Assembly (NCBI RefSeq): GCF_963677195.1
Contig: NZ_OY781918.1
Location: 2,468,923-2,532,922, forward strand
Direction: 5' to 3'
Source: an uncultured Marinifilum sp.
Lineage (GTDB): Bacteria; Bacteroidota; Bacteroidia; Bacteroidales; Marinifilaceae
DNA: 64,000 nucleotides
A model generated the notes under the pieces. The model ran no database searches and had not been told where the DNA came from. It saw nothing but the letters and a program-made list of their open reading frames with translations. This document shows, in pieces, positions 1-9,120 of the stretch. Numbering within the stretch: the stretch's first letter is position 1; every line of letters begins with the position of its first letter. A program made the translations under genes and the position numbers.

Positions 1-296
1 TGAAAGCAGTAATTGTGCGTTCATTTGCTCGTATTCACGAGACTAATCTTAAAAAGCAAGGAGTATTGGCTCTTACTTTTGCTGATAAAGCTGATTACGA
101 TAAAATACAAGAAAAAGATAAGATTGATATTATTGGCTTAACTGAATTTAAATCGGGAAAGGCTCTCAAACTAATTATTAATCACGCAGATGGAACTGTA
201 GATGAAATTATGGCAAATCATTCGTATAATGATGTTCAAATTGAATGGTTTAAGGCGGGTAGTGCATTAAATTTAATCAGAAAACAAAATAGCTAA
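1..296 (+). CDS. acn: Aconitate hydratase, C-terminal end (partial)
   Basis: The frame is open at the window edge, so only about the last 97 residues of the enzyme are present. They contain [15 protein letters not shown], a TFAD loop and the closing [11 protein letters not shown], which are typical of the swivelling C-terminal domain of mitochondrial-type aconitases. The iron-sulfur ligands and the first three domains lie upstream, outside the window. The enzyme isomerises citrate to isocitrate in the TCA cycle. Citrate synthase follows 65 bp downstream on the same strand, so the two probably form a TCA operon. The identification rests on remembered family motifs and is firm. Confidence 0.93.
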   Translation, partial: KAVIVRSFARIHETNLKKQGVLALTFADKADYDKIQEKDKIDIIGLTEFKSGKALKLIINHADGTVDEIMANHSYNDVQIEWFKAGSALNLIRKQNS

Positions 297-361
297 TAAT
301 AAATTGATTATAATCATGAAATAATACTAGGTATTGTTTCTGATATTAAAAATATATCAAG

Positions 362-1696
362 ATGAAAAAAACACTAAAACAGATCTTATCTGAGAAAATT
401 GAAAAACAAAAACCTCGAACAAAAAAGTTATTAAAGGAATATGGAGATGTAGTAGTTGATAATGTTACCATTTCTCAGGTTATTGGAGGAATGAGAGGAC
501 TTAAATCCTTAGTTACCGATATTTCTTACCTTGATCCAGAAGAAGGGATTAGGTACAGAGGATATACTTTAGGAGAGGTTATTGAAAAATTACCAAAACC
601 TAAAGGTGGCGATATGCCTTATGTAGAGGGATTGTTTTACCTTCTTTTAACAGGTGATGTGCCTAATCAGGAAGAGGTTATGCAAGTGGTTGACGAATTT
701 AGTAAACGACGAATTGTACCTCGTTATGTGTACGAGGTAATTGATTCATTTCCATGCTGTAGTCACCCAATGGCAATTTTTTCGACTGCTATTCTTACGT
801 TAAATAGAGAGTCGGTTTTTAATAGACAGTATCATGCTGGTTTAAATAAAAAAGATTATTGGGATGCAACTTACGAAGATGCATTAAATTTGCTAGCAAA
901 ATTACCCGAAATAGCTGCCTATATATATAATAAACTGTATCGTCAGGGCCCAAGAATTCAATCGGATCCTAATTTGGATATGGGTGGTAATTTTGCTCAC
1001 ATGATGGGAATTGCTAAGCCTTACGACGATGTTTCCCGTTTGCATTTTATTATTCATAGTGATCATGAAAGTGGTAATGTAAGTGCGCATACTGGTCATT
1101 TAGTAGCTAGCTCTTTATCGGATATTTACCTTTCTATTTCGGCTATGATTAATGGATTAGCTGGTCCTTTGCACGGTTTGGCGAATCAGGAAGTTTTAAG
1201 ATGGCTGCAAGAGGTTATGGATAAAATGGGTAATCGTTTACCAACCGAAGAGGAAATGCAACAATTTGTTTGGGATACATTAAATTCGGGACAGGTTATT
1301 CCTGGTTTTGGTCATGCGGTATTACGTAAAACCGATCCTAGATATATGTTACAACGCAAGTTTAGTTTGAAGCATTTGCCCGAAGATCCTATTTTTAAAT
1401 ATGCCGATTTACTTTATAAAGTAGTTCCTCCAATTTTACAGGAACATGGCAAGGCAAAGAATCCATGGCCTAATGTGGATGCTCAATCGGGAGTAATTCA
1501 GTGGCATTATGGTGTTACAGAATATGATTTCTATACCGTACTATTTGGTATTGGACGATCGATAGGTATTTGTGCTAATATTATTTGGGACAGAGCTTTG
1601 GGATATCCTTTGGAAAGACCTAAGTCTATAACTACCGAAATGCTTGAGAAAATTGCCGGTATAAAAAATGAGCTTGCCGAAGCAGAAAAAAATTAA
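362..1696 (+). CDS. gltA: Citrate (Si)-synthase, eukaryote-like type
   Basis: This 444-residue protein condenses oxaloacetate and acetyl-CoA to citrate. It has the form found in mitochondria and in Bacteroidota rather than the NADH-regulated E. coli form. The segments HSDHESGNVSAHT, LAGPLHGLANQE and PGFGHAVLRKTDPRY match that type. The catalytic triad can be read directly: His271 in HGLAN, His318 in GFGHA and Asp373 in NVDAQSG. The ATG start follows aconitase by 65 bp, and the gene is closed by a hairpin terminator at 1716-1749. No unusual features were seen in the coding sequence. Confidence 0.96.
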   Translation: MKKTLKQILSEKIEKQKPRTKKLLKEYGDVVVDNVTISQVIGGMRGLKSLVTDISYLDPEEGIRYRGYTLGEVIEKLPKPKGGDMPYVEGLFYLLLTGDVPNQEEVMQVVDEFSKRRIVPRYVYEVIDSFPCCSHPMAIFSTAILTLNRESVFNRQYHAGLNKKDYWDATYEDALNLLAKLPEIAAYIYNKLYRQGPRIQSDPNLDMGGNFAHMMGIAKPYDDVSRLHFIIHSDHESGNVSAHTGHLVASSLSDIYLSISAMINGLAGPLHGLANQEVLRWLQEVMDKMGNRLPTEEEMQQFVWDTLNSGQVIPGFGHAVLRKTDPRYMLQRKFSLKHLPEDPIFKYADLLYKVVPPILQEHGKAKNPWPNVDAQSGVIQWHYGVTEYDFYTVLFGIGRSIGICANIIWDRALGYPLERPKSITTEMLEKIAGIKNELAEAEKN

Positions 1697-1715
1697 GAAA
1701 GTATAAAATTTATGG

Positions 1716-1749
1716 GAGCTGGATTCTATTATTGAATTCAGCTCTTTTT
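1716..1749 (+). terminator. Rho-independent terminator of gltA
   Basis: An 11-bp stem (1716-1726 with 1734-1744, one G-T pair) with a 7-nt loop is followed directly by five T residues. It lies 20 nt after the citrate synthase stop codon. Confidence 0.85.
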
Positions 1750-1761
1750 GCTTAAAAAAAT

Positions 1762-1799
1762 AAAACTGTAAAAGATTGGTGAAGATCTTTTACAGTTTT
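1762..1799. terminator. Second perfect hairpin behind gltA
   Basis: A perfect 15-bp inverted repeat (1762-1776 with 1785-1799) begins with AAAACTG and ends with CAGTTTT, so each strand has a short T tract at its 3' end. It is probably a backup or bidirectional terminator facing the minus-strand signal at 1845-1911. Confidence 0.6.
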
Positions 1800-1844
1800 G
1801 AAGCAAAAACTAACAATATGGAAATATTCCAATAAAATTCTAAT

Positions 1845-1985
1845 AAAAAAACACTCCGAATCCTACATTCTATTCTAACCTTAACCTAAATCACTGTAGG
1901 TTCGAAGTGTTGTTTGTAGTTAAAAAATAAACTACCCTTTCTGCACTATCACAATTTTGAAAATTCATTACTGTGATCTCCCTCG
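1845..1985 (-). ncRNA. Candidate structured small RNA
   Basis: The 474-bp gap behind gltA (1697-2170) has no ORF but is rich in minus-strand structure. The strongest part is a stem of about 17 bp (1850-1867 with 1895-1911, one bulge, 27-nt loop), followed on the minus strand by seven T residues (1845-1851). Upstream are a TAGTT/AACTA hairpin and a hairpin around AATTTTCAAAATT. A near-consensus -7 box (CATATTTG on the minus strand, 1993-2000) would start a transcript of about 140 nt. No -33 box is clear at the expected distance. The family is unknown. Instead of an RNA gene, this could be the leader or trailer of an mRNA. Confidence 0.4.
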
Positions 1986-2170
1986 CACAGTACAAATATG
2001 CAGCCTTTTAGTGAATTGAAGTTCAGGTATTTTACCCAAATAGCAGAAATAAACACTCAAAATAGAATAGGTGTTTTACGCCAATCATAACATAATAAGT
2101 AGTGTAAGATTCAGTTGTGTAGTTTACTAAGCAAAAGAGTCAGGCTTTTTTAAACCTGACTCTAATTTTA

Positions 2171-3967
2171 TTAAAATTCTGATTGTATCAGAGTATTTTT
2201 AATTTTTACTTCAAGATTATTCAAATCTTTTTCGATTTGAGTTTTCATATTTATAAATTTATCAGAAAATTTATGTGATAAATCTTTATAATAATTTACA
2301 CCGTTTAATAAATTATTTTTGAATGCATTAAGCGATTTAATTTGTTTAGGAACGGGTTTTTTAAGCTCTTCTATTTGTTCCTTTAAATAGTCGTAATAAA
2401 TACTTAATTCTTTTATAAACATGTGTGGCCTGTCTTTTCTTTCAATCAGGTTGGCTCTGTTGTAGATATGATTAATCATATCTTTTAAGCTGGCTCTTTT
2501 CGAGAAATAAGCTAAATTAGGGCCCGGACAAATTGAAACACCATCACCATCGCTCTTTGTGTCTATATTATTAACAATGTAAGTTGATGCTGATAAACCT
2601 TTACATAAACATGTTTTTTCAAGTAAAAGATTAAGTTCTTTTTCGTATGCTTCTTTCGAAAGATTTTGTTTTTTTAAATCGGCGATTTTTAGTCTTTGGT
2701 ATTGCCGGGAAGCAGTACAAATAGGTTTGTCTGTAAATTCTTTATTTACAATCATATATCTTTTTGTACACAGGCTGCCTGCTTCGTTATTAGCCAAGCG
2801 TTCCCATTTTCCAATGTCGCGGGTGTTGGTAGCCAAGTTATTAAACCTTACACCAAGAGGAGAGGCATGACTTAAAAACAAATCTTTTTCTTTTGCTTTT
2901 TCCAAAAGCGATAATGTTTGTTCATCAACATTACATACTTCAGGAACCAAAAGAAAAGGAGTTCCCCAGCCAATAGAATCCAAATTGTAATGATTCATAA
3001 GGAAATCGTGTTCCTCGGCAGTTCCCACTCCACCTTGAGCGGTAATTTTAATCTCGAGAGGATTTGTGGGAAGTACTTTATTCTTTCCTTTTAATGCCTC
3101 GATTAATACCTGATATGTACTTTCCTTTAGCTCATCTCTTTTGTCTTTAAAATCCTGTAAAATAGGACCCATTAAAAAGCCGTCCGTAGCAAATGCATGT
3201 CCACCACAATTTAAACCCGACTCTATTCTGTATTCCGAGATCCAAATTCCCTTTTTAGCAAGAAATCTCCCTTGAATTAAAGCAGAGCGATAATCGCTAA
3301 CCTTTAAAACAATTTTTTTCTTGATATAGCCATTGCTATCAGGATAAAAATCTTCGAATTGCTCAAGGTATCCATATAAGCGAGGGTTCATTCCTGCAGA
3401 AAGTACCATGGAGCTCTCCAGGTTACTCATCGCAAATCCACGAAGAGCTGCATGGGCATCATTGAATTCTGTTGGCAATTGTTCCCCTTTATAAAAGTTA
3501 CTCTTGTCTAATTTGGTCATGATGTTAACATCAATATCCCCTAATGGAAGGTGTTTGCTTAACCATTCTTTAGCTTCCTTAATATATGGATTGTCGGCAA
3601 ATTTGGCTTTAAACTCCTGTTTTACCTCCGAAATATCTGGTAGCATATCTAAATACTCTTCCAATTCTTTACTTTTATCCTGAATGGATTCTTTTAGATT
3701 TTCAAACTTCTTAGTAACTACCTCATCTAATAAATTTAGATAAGAGGTAATTCTTTCTGCTCTAAAATCTTTGGTTTTTTCCGTAATTGGTTTGAACGGC
3801 AGACTTAATTTACTGCAATATACTTCCCGCATTTTTTCTACTAGCAAGTCATCTACTATGGAAACTACTGATGAAATTCCAAGGTGAGCGACTTTTACAG
3901 GAGTATCCACAGTAAAGCCTGTGCCCATAACCGGAATATGGAAACTGTGTCCTAAAATTTTACTCAT
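2171..3967 (-). CDS. Nitronate monooxygenase-like TIM-barrel protein
   Basis: This 598-residue protein is not one I can name exactly. The start IPVMGTGFTVDTPVKVAHLG, the glycine-rich NCGGHAFATDG and the late segment ITAQGGVGTAEEHDFL with GWGTPFLLVPE follow the order of elements in FMN-binding nitronate monooxygenase/PfaD-like barrels. Two cysteine motifs near the end, CLCKGLSAS and CPGPNLAYFSK, are conserved-looking and of unknown role. It is much longer than standalone nitronate monooxygenases (about 320-350 residues), with an insert rich in charged helices after the first strand and a helical tail. It is a solitary transcription unit. Function is inferred from fold only. Confidence 0.5.
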   Translation of the reverse strand: MSKILGHSFHIPVMGTGFTVDTPVKVAHLGISSVVSIVDDLLVEKMREVYCSKLSLPFKPITEKTKDFRAERITSYLNLLDEVVTKKFENLKESIQDKSKELEEYLDMLPDISEVKQEFKAKFADNPYIKEAKEWLSKHLPLGDIDVNIMTKLDKSNFYKGEQLPTEFNDAHAALRGFAMSNLESSMVLSAGMNPRLYGYLEQFEDFYPDSNGYIKKKIVLKVSDYRSALIQGRFLAKKGIWISEYRIESGLNCGGHAFATDGFLMGPILQDFKDKRDELKESTYQVLIEALKGKNKVLPTNPLEIKITAQGGVGTAEEHDFLMNHYNLDSIGWGTPFLLVPEVCNVDEQTLSLLEKAKEKDLFLSHASPLGVRFNNLATNTRDIGKWERLANNEAGSLCTKRYMIVNKEFTDKPICTASRQYQRLKIADLKKQNLSKEAYEKELNLLLEKTCLCKGLSASTYIVNNIDTKSDGDGVSICPGPNLAYFSKRASLKDMINHIYNRANLIERKDRPHMFIKELSIYYDYLKEQIEELKKPVPKQIKSLNAFKNNLLNGVNYYKDLSHKFSDKFINMKTQIEKDLNNLEVKIKNTLIQSEF

Positions 3968-4165
3968 GAATTAGTTTATTGATTTAATGATATAATTCTA
4001 ATTGTATTTTATGCTATAAAGGCACAAGATTACAATAGATTGGCAAGTTATATGAATTAGCCCTTAAATCAAAAATAAAACGAGCTTATTGCAGAGTATT
4101 AAGTTTTATTGCACTAAACCTTAATATGTGGAGTTTAATTTATTTCAGAAGAAAAAATATGTCAA

Positions 4166-4672
4166 TTAAAATAATTTAAATTGTTTCGAATCTTTTTTAA
4201 ATTCGATATTCTCTAATTGTAAAAGTCTGGCCTTATTTTCCAGACCTCCTGCATATCCGGTAAGTTTACCATTTTTCCCAATTACTCTGTGGCAGGGAAT
4301 TATAATTGGTATAGGATTTAGAGAATTAGCCATTCCAACAGCTCGGCAGGCTTTGGGCTTGTTTATTGAATTTGCAATGTCTTGATACGATTTTAATTCT
4401 CCGTAAGGAATTTCCTGTAATTTTTTCCAGATTTGTTTTTGGAATGCTGTTCCATCTGGGTCTAAAATCAAGTTAAACTGATTTAGTTCTTTTTTAAAGT
4501 ATGAGTCGAGTTGTTCTTTAGCTTCAGATAATTCCTTACAACTGTGCTGCCAATTTTTATTAATAGTGATATTTTTAAATTGCAATTCGAAAAGAATCTT
4601 CTTTAATCCTTTTTCGCTTGCTAATAAAAGCAGTTTCCCAATTGGAGATGATATTATATCGTAATATAACAT
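4166..4672 (-). CDS. ogt: Methylated-DNA--protein-cysteine methyltransferase
   Basis: This 168-residue suicide repair enzyme transfers methyl groups from O6-methylguanine or O4-methylthymine in DNA to its own cysteine. The acceptor motif PCHRVIG is present, with Cys127 and His128. The arginine-finger helix CRAVGMANS and the GYAGGLENKARLLQLE end are also present. The N-terminal domain has the short form typical of Ogt and lacks the Ada methylphosphotriester domain. It is the last gene of a minus-strand cluster after tcdA (26-bp gap) and the TatD-like gene. Confidence 0.93.
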   Translation of the reverse strand: MLYYDIISSPIGKLLLLASEKGLKKILFELQFKNITINKNWQHSCKELSEAKEQLDSYFKKELNQFNLILDPDGTAFQKQIWKKLQEIPYGELKSYQDIANSINKPKACRAVGMANSLNPIPIIIPCHRVIGKNGKLTGYAGGLENKARLLQLENIEFKKDSKQFKLF

Positions 4673-4698
4673 TGGTATATAAATGTATGGTTTATAAA

Positions 4699-5421
4699 TT
4701 ATGCTTCAGCTAAAAGTTCATTAATAACAACTGATGAAATAAAGCATCCGAATAAGGGAGGCATATATGAAATTGTACCCACATTTGATTTTTTATTTTT
4801 ACTTTCATCAATAACTACTGCATTTTTAGAAACATCTTCGGGCGAAAATACAACCTTTACACCTTTATGAATACCTAATTTGTGAAGTCGCTTGCGAAGC
4901 ATTCTTGCAAGCTTACAATTGTATGATTCCGAGATATCAGCAATTTGTATTTTACTTGGGTCGGTTTTTCCTCCAGCACCCATTGCACTAACTATTTTTA
5001 AATTATTTTGCAGGCTGTATTCAATTAAAAATAGCTTAGGCGTTAAGGTGTCTATGGCATCAACAACATAATCGAATTGTTCCGATTTTAAAATCTCACT
5101 AGTTCTTTCTCCTTTTAAGAATTCGTTTAAAACAGTAAGTTGCAGGTTTGGGTTTATATCGAGTAATCGATCTTCCATTACCTTGGTTTTATCTTTATTA
5201 ACATTCGATGTGGTTGCTGCTAATTGTCGGTTAATGTTTGAGGTATCTATAGTGTCGCCGTCAACTATAGTCATTTTACCAACACCCGAACGACAAATTT
5301 GTTCGGCGGCATAAGCTCCAACACCTCCTAATCCTACAACTAAAACATGAGCTTTTTGTAATCGTTCTAATTTTTTATCCCCCAAGAGCAGTTTTGTTCT
5401 GCTTAACCATTCTTCACTCAT
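4699..5421 (-). CDS. tcdA: tRNA threonylcarbamoyladenosine dehydratase
   Basis: This E1-like ATP-dependent enzyme cyclises t6A37 to ct6A in tRNA. The Rossmann motif GLGGVGAYAAEQICRSG begins at residue 30 and is followed by TIVDGDTIDTSNINRQ, the nucleotide-binding signature of the TcdA/CsdL branch of ThiF/MoeB-like proteins. Its 240 residues suit the family. The gene overlaps the end of the upstream TatD-like gene by 8 bp and precedes ogt, so the three are probably co-transcribed. The wider ThiF family has other members, but the lack of a zinc-ribbon pattern and the length favour TcdA. Confidence 0.9.
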   Translation of the reverse strand: MSEEWLSRTKLLLGDKKLERLQKAHVLVVGLGGVGAYAAEQICRSGVGKMTIVDGDTIDTSNINRQLAATTSNVNKDKTKVMEDRLLDINPNLQLTVLNEFLKGERTSEILKSEQFDYVVDAIDTLTPKLFLIEYSLQNNLKIVSAMGAGGKTDPSKIQIADISESYNCKLARMLRKRLHKLGIHKGVKVVFSPEDVSKNAVVIDESKNKKSNVGTISYMPPLFGCFISSVVINELLAEA

Positions 5422-6082
5422 AATTTTTAAAACAGGTATTATAGTTTATTTGTATTTGTTTTTTCAGATCTTCAAGTTTAATTTCCTTTAGTTCTGCTGC
5501 TTTATTGTAAATTTTAATGATAGATATTTCACTATCATCGGTTTCTAAAAAGAATTTATTGTTTGGTATTTGTTTAAATGTAGTTTGAAGTTTTTCATTT
5601 TTAAGAATTGCTTTTCCGAATGATAGGTAGCAATTTGCTTTTAGCAAACTTCTTGCTATTTCCATATTTTTTTGATAGCCATGAATAATCCACGCTGTAT
5701 TGGTTTCGTTTTTCTTTTTTATTGTGAGTAATTCAGAAAAGGCTTTAACGCAATGAATAATTATGGGCTTTTGTAAATGTTTGGCAACTTTTAATTGGCT
5801 TGTAAAAACACTTTCCTGCAAAGAAAAATCTGTATTTATAGCCTTATCTAAACCTATTTCTCCAATTGCAATGGCATTAAATTTTTTTGTTTCGGAAATT
5901 AAATGTTGCTCAAAATGGAATATTCCTTCTTTTATATTCCATGGATGTAAACCTACCGAATAGTTTAAATTATTATTGATAGTAGCATTATTTTCGAACA
6001 ATGAAACATTCACAATTGCCTTAATTTTCTGAAAAGAATCAAGATTATGAGTATGAATATCGATATAAGGAATTGGTGTCAT
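5414..6082 (-). CDS. TatD-family metal-dependent hydrolase
   Basis: This amidohydrolase-fold protein has the metal-binding start YIDIHTHN, followed by GEIGLDK, IIHCVKAFSE, a late HGYQKN and the closing LETDDSE. TatD proteins act as 3'-5' DNA exonucleases or uncharacterised phosphohydrolases. The frame extends upstream to 6130, but the methionine at 6082 places the metal motif five residues in, as in relatives, so I chose it. The protein then has about 222 residues, short for TatD (about 255-265), with a compressed N-terminal half. The 3' end overlaps tcdA. Confidence 0.8.
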   Translation of the reverse strand: MTPIPYIDIHTHNLDSFQKIKAIVNVSLFENNATINNNLNYSVGLHPWNIKEGIFHFEQHLISETKKFNAIAIGEIGLDKAINTDFSLQESVFTSQLKVAKHLQKPIIIHCVKAFSELLTIKKKNETNTAWIIHGYQKNMEIARSLLKANCYLSFGKAILKNEKLQTTFKQIPNNKFFLETDDSEISIIKIYNKAAELKEIKLEDLKKQIQINYNTCFKNYE

Positions 6083-6255
6083 TGCAAAAAAATTAGTCGG
6101 TAAAAATACAAATATTGCTAAAATGAGCAAAGCTGCTATTAATTTCTTAATAAAAATTTAGTGACTAAGTATTTTCTAAAAAATTCATTGCTTGAATGTT
6201 GCAGGCTTTTATTATTTATATTCGTCAAAATAAGTTAAAAATTTTATTGTAGCCC

Positions 6256-6285
6256 TTGTTTTATGGGATATTCTTGCTTAATTTG
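6256..6285 (+). promoter_or_regulatory. Promoter of the 6.3-kb small RNA
   Basis: TTG (6256-6258), a 19-nt spacer and TTAATTTG (6278-6285) match the Bacteroidota primary-sigma promoter (TTG, 19-21 nt, TAnnTTTG) except for one base of the -7 box. Transcription would start near 6293. The rest of 6083-6255 shows no gene. Confidence 0.6.
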
Positions 6286-6292
6286 CATGTAT

Positions 6293-6502
6293 AAAGAACG
6301 TTCTTTTAATACAAGATATAGACATACCGCATTAATTAGCGATTGTTAAACTCAACAGTTATCACATACCGAGAAAGCAACATGCTTGCAAAAGCAGGCC
6401 CCAACCTTCGGGTTGTTTCGGCACAGGGGAAACTTGACCAAGCAGGCACTCAAATCCTGTCATACAGGAGTTTAAAATCCCATCAATTAATGCGGTTTTT
6501 TT
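6293..6502 (+). ncRNA. Structured small RNA, rod-like with closing stem
   Basis: This intergenic RNA candidate lies antisense to both neighbours. An 11-bp perfect closing stem pairs 6327-6337 with 6485-6495 and is followed by seven T residues. Inside it a second long-range stem pairs 6346-6353 with 6468-6475. Local hairpins are TGCTT-gcaa-AAGCA (6383-6396), CAACC-TTCG-GGTTG (6402-6415) and CCTGT-cat-ACAGG (6456-6468). The rod shape, the length (about 175 nt from the closing stem), the extra hairpin on the 3' side and the built-in terminator recall 6S RNA, the sigma-70 holoenzyme decoy. I cannot confirm the family by eye. It is not tmRNA, SRP RNA or RNase P RNA, because their signatures are missing. 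Confidence 0.65.
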
Positions 6503-6507
6503 ATGTT

Positions 6508-7176
6508 TTAATGTAAATTATTTTGGGAAGAATTGTTCTGGGATTGTTTAATTTTATAGCGTGTTATATTTTCCTCAAATTCAGGCTCTATTATATCCCA
6601 GCAAATTAATTTTACGAGTATTTTTTCGGCTTTATATCTACTAATTTTAGCAAGTTTATAAAATTTGTTAAGGCTAATCTTATCGTTAATTTTTAAATAA
6701 TCTAAAAGTAGGCTTTCTGTTGTGCTGTACTGTAAATAAGTACCTTTTGTTTGTGACTTTTGTTTCCAGACTTCCAGAATAATTCTATTGGCCAATTTAT
6801 TTTCATCATCTTTTCGAATGTATGCCAGCCATTTACCGTCTTCGTTTTGTGCGTAATGGGGCTTTTCGGCAGATGCCTGAATAATAATTTCCAAAACATT
6901 TTTTCCGTGAATACGCCAGACTTTACTATCGAAGCGTATTTTTGGGCGGCAGTACATTTCTGCTGCCGCCTGAATCATGTAGTATTCTTCATCTATTTGG
7001 GCTCCGGCAATTTTACCATTGTCTTTTACACCAATAAGTAATCTGCCTCCGTCGGTATTGGCAAAGGCCGATAAAGATTTCGCAATTTTTTTAGAATCGG
7101 TAATACAGAATTTAAAATCCTGTTGTTGATGTTCACCTTCGCGAATTAATATTTCTATATCAGTAAGCATAAGCAT
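6508..7176 (-). CDS. AlbA_2 (Schlafen-like) putative DNA-binding protein
   Basis: This 222-residue protein has the N-terminal AlbA_2/AAA_4 domain: EGEHQQQDFKF, SLSAFANTDGGRLLIGVKDNG and a late YIRKDDENK. The C-terminal 70 residues (TESLLLDYLKINDKISLNKFYKLAKISR and on) look like a winged helix. Proteins of this kind are putative transcription regulators or Schlafen-type nucleic-acid binders, and no precise role is known. Two in-frame ATGs lie close together at the start (MLMLTD). The gene ends 5 nt past the terminator of the small RNA on the opposite strand, so their 3' ends meet. Confidence 0.75.
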   Translation of the reverse strand: MLMLTDIEILIREGEHQQQDFKFCITDSKKIAKSLSAFANTDGGRLLIGVKDNGKIAGAQIDEEYYMIQAAAEMYCRPKIRFDSKVWRIHGKNVLEIIIQASAEKPHYAQNEDGKWLAYIRKDDENKLANRIILEVWKQKSQTKGTYLQYSTTESLLLDYLKINDKISLNKFYKLAKISRYKAEKILVKLICWDIIEPEFEENITRYKIKQSQNNSSQNNLH

Positions 7177-7299
7177 TACCAGTTTTTAAATCAAATATTC
7201 AGCCTTTAGCCAAGAACTATTTAAAATTTAATTACAAAATAAGAATTGCAAATATATCTAACAGCACTTCTTTTTTTAAGCTTGAAGAATTTAATAATT

Positions 7300-9120
7300 T
7301 TATTCGAAAATAATTTTCATTTCGCACCTCTGGCAATTAAATTCTAATCTGTATCTGTTTTTATTATCAACTAAATACAGTGGAGAATTCTTTTTTATTC
7401 CCGTTTTAACCTCTTTATTGCACAAGCCAAATTCATGTCTTAAGCAATGTTTGGTAGTCATTATTGTTTTGCCCGAATTATTTTGCTGTAGTTCAAATCC
7501 ATCTTCAATTTTTTCTACGCCACATTTATTATAAAATTCTTTGGCATTGCAATTTACCACATTTCCCATATAAGTTAGTTCCTTAGTGGGATATTGGGGA
7601 TGTGAAATTAATGGCCTCGACTGTTCTGTTTTTGCGGCAGCTAATCTGTTTTCGTTTAATTGCTTTAAACAATCGCGACGAAGTTCGTTTAGTAGTTTTG
7701 CCTGTATAAATGGTACTTTATCGTATTCGGTTTCTATATTGTTAAGTGTAAAAATTGAATCACCTGTTTTTTGCAATTGTTTTTTAATGTTGGCTATGGC
7801 CATTTCTTCGTTTCGGGCAATCTCAAATTCTCCTTTTAATTCTATATTCGCCGAAATTTCGTCTTCATCAATAGCGGTAAGATTCAGGGTGTTTTCAAAT
7901 ATATTTAGAAAAAATTCTACCGATATTTTTCTTATGGAATTATCGCGTTTTAATATTTTTGAAAATTCATGATCGTTATTTCGATATAAAATAACCCCGT
8001 TTTGAATCATACTCATGTCGTTCGGAAAAACCTTATTTCCCTTAACTCCGTTCACCAAAATTCCCTTTAACAGTTTATTTTTATTGAAAAAACACAAACC
8101 ATCGCCATTGTTTAATGTAAACTTGCTATCAACTATAAAGTGGTCTTTTTTTACATCAACAATCTTTCCAATTTCTTTTCCCAGCGATTTTGGTGTGTAG
8201 AAATTGGCAATTTCGGGAACTCTTCCTGAGAAGAAATAATTGGTGTATCCTCGGTTAAAAGTTTTATTTAAATCGGGAGTGAAATTAATATTAATTTGGC
8301 CCGATGAGCTGGCTTGGAATTCTCGTTTTTTATCAAAAATAGAATCTAATTTCTGGCGGTAATAACTAGTCACATTTTTTAGGTAGGAGCTATCTTTTAG
8401 CCTGCCTTCAATTTTTAATGAGCATATTCCACTTTCAATTACTTCTTCTAAGTGATCAGATAAATTTAAATCTTTAAGAGAAAGAAGGTATTTATCTTTT
8501 GCGATAACTGTACCTTTTTCATCTACAAGATCATATTTCATTCTGCAGGCCTGACTGCATTCTCCGCGATTTGCCGATCTTCCATTAATGGCCTGAGAAA
8601 AGTAACATTGTCCGCTTAGCGAAACACAAAGTGCACCATGAATAAAGTATTCAAGTTCTACATTTGTATATTTTTTAATGTTTTTAATTTGTTCGAGAGA
8701 TAGTTCTCGAGCAAGAATGATTCTTTTGAAACCAACTTTTTCTAAAAATTGAATTCTCTCTAAATCATAATTGTGAGTTTGCGTGCTTGCGTGTAATTCA
8801 ATAGGGGGAAGGTCCATTTCAAGAATTCCCATATCCTGAACGATTAATGCATCGGCACCTATTTCGTATAATTTGTGAATTAATTGTTCTGCTTCTTTTA
8901 ACTCATTGTCATACAGTATGGTATTCATGGTAATAAACACCTTAGCCCAATATTGGTGAGCGTAATCGATTAATTCTTTGATATCATCCAGTGTATTACC
9001 TGCGGCTGAGCGAGCTCCGAATTTTGGGGCTCCAATATATACGGCATCAGCTCCATAATTTATGGCTGCAATACCTGTTTCCAGATTTTTAGCTGGAGCT
9101 AATAGTTCAATTTTTTTCAT
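7300..9120 (-). CDS. Peptidase U32 family protein (RlhA/YhbU-like)
   Basis: This protein of about 606 residues starts KKIELLAPAKNLETGIAAI and carries the U32 signature around FIHGALCVSLSGQCYFS followed by GRSANRGECSQACR, whose cysteines bind an iron-sulfur cluster in related enzymes. The C-terminal part adds a cysteine group (HCLRHEFGLC and NCQRCEMK). Bacterial U32 proteins of this length include RlhA, which hydroxylates 23S rRNA cytidine. Other members act in ubiquinone hydroxylation or as claimed collagenases. The frame extends to 9147, but the methionine at 9120 directly precedes the conserved start. It is probably an RNA-modifying enzyme rather than a protease. Confidence 0.85.
   Translation of the reverse strand: MKKIELLAPAKNLETGIAAINYGADAVYIGAPKFGARSAAGNTLDDIKELIDYAHQYWAKVFITMNTILYDNELKEAEQLIHKLYEIGADALIVQDMGILEMDLPPIELHASTQTHNYDLERIQFLEKVGFKRIILARELSLEQIKNIKKYTNVELEYFIHGALCVSLSGQCYFSQAINGRSANRGECSQACRMKYDLVDEKGTVIAKDKYLLSLKDLNLSDHLEEVIESGICSLKIEGRLKDSSYLKNVTSYYRQKLDSIFDKKREFQASSSGQININFTPDLNKTFNRGYTNYFFSGRVPEIANFYTPKSLGKEIGKIVDVKKDHFIVDSKFTLNNGDGLCFFNKNKLLKGILVNGVKGNKVFPNDMSMIQNGVILYRNNDHEFSKILKRDNSIRKISVEFFLNIFENTLNLTAIDEDEISANIELKGEFEIARNEEMAIANIKKQLQKTGDSIFTLNNIETEYDKVPFIQAKLLNELRRDCLKQLNENRLAAAKTEQSRPLISHPQYPTKELTYMGNVVNCNAKEFYNKCGVEKIEDGFELQQNNSGKTIMTTKHCLRHEFGLCNKEVKTGIKKNSPLYLVDNKNRYRLEFNCQRCEMKIIFE

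Noticed and set aside
6293..6502. tmRNA, SRP RNA or cobalamin riboswitch
   Set aside because: No tag reading frame or tRNA-like end, no GGAAGCAGCC-type SRP tip and no cobalamin-box sequence. The downstream gene is on the other strand.
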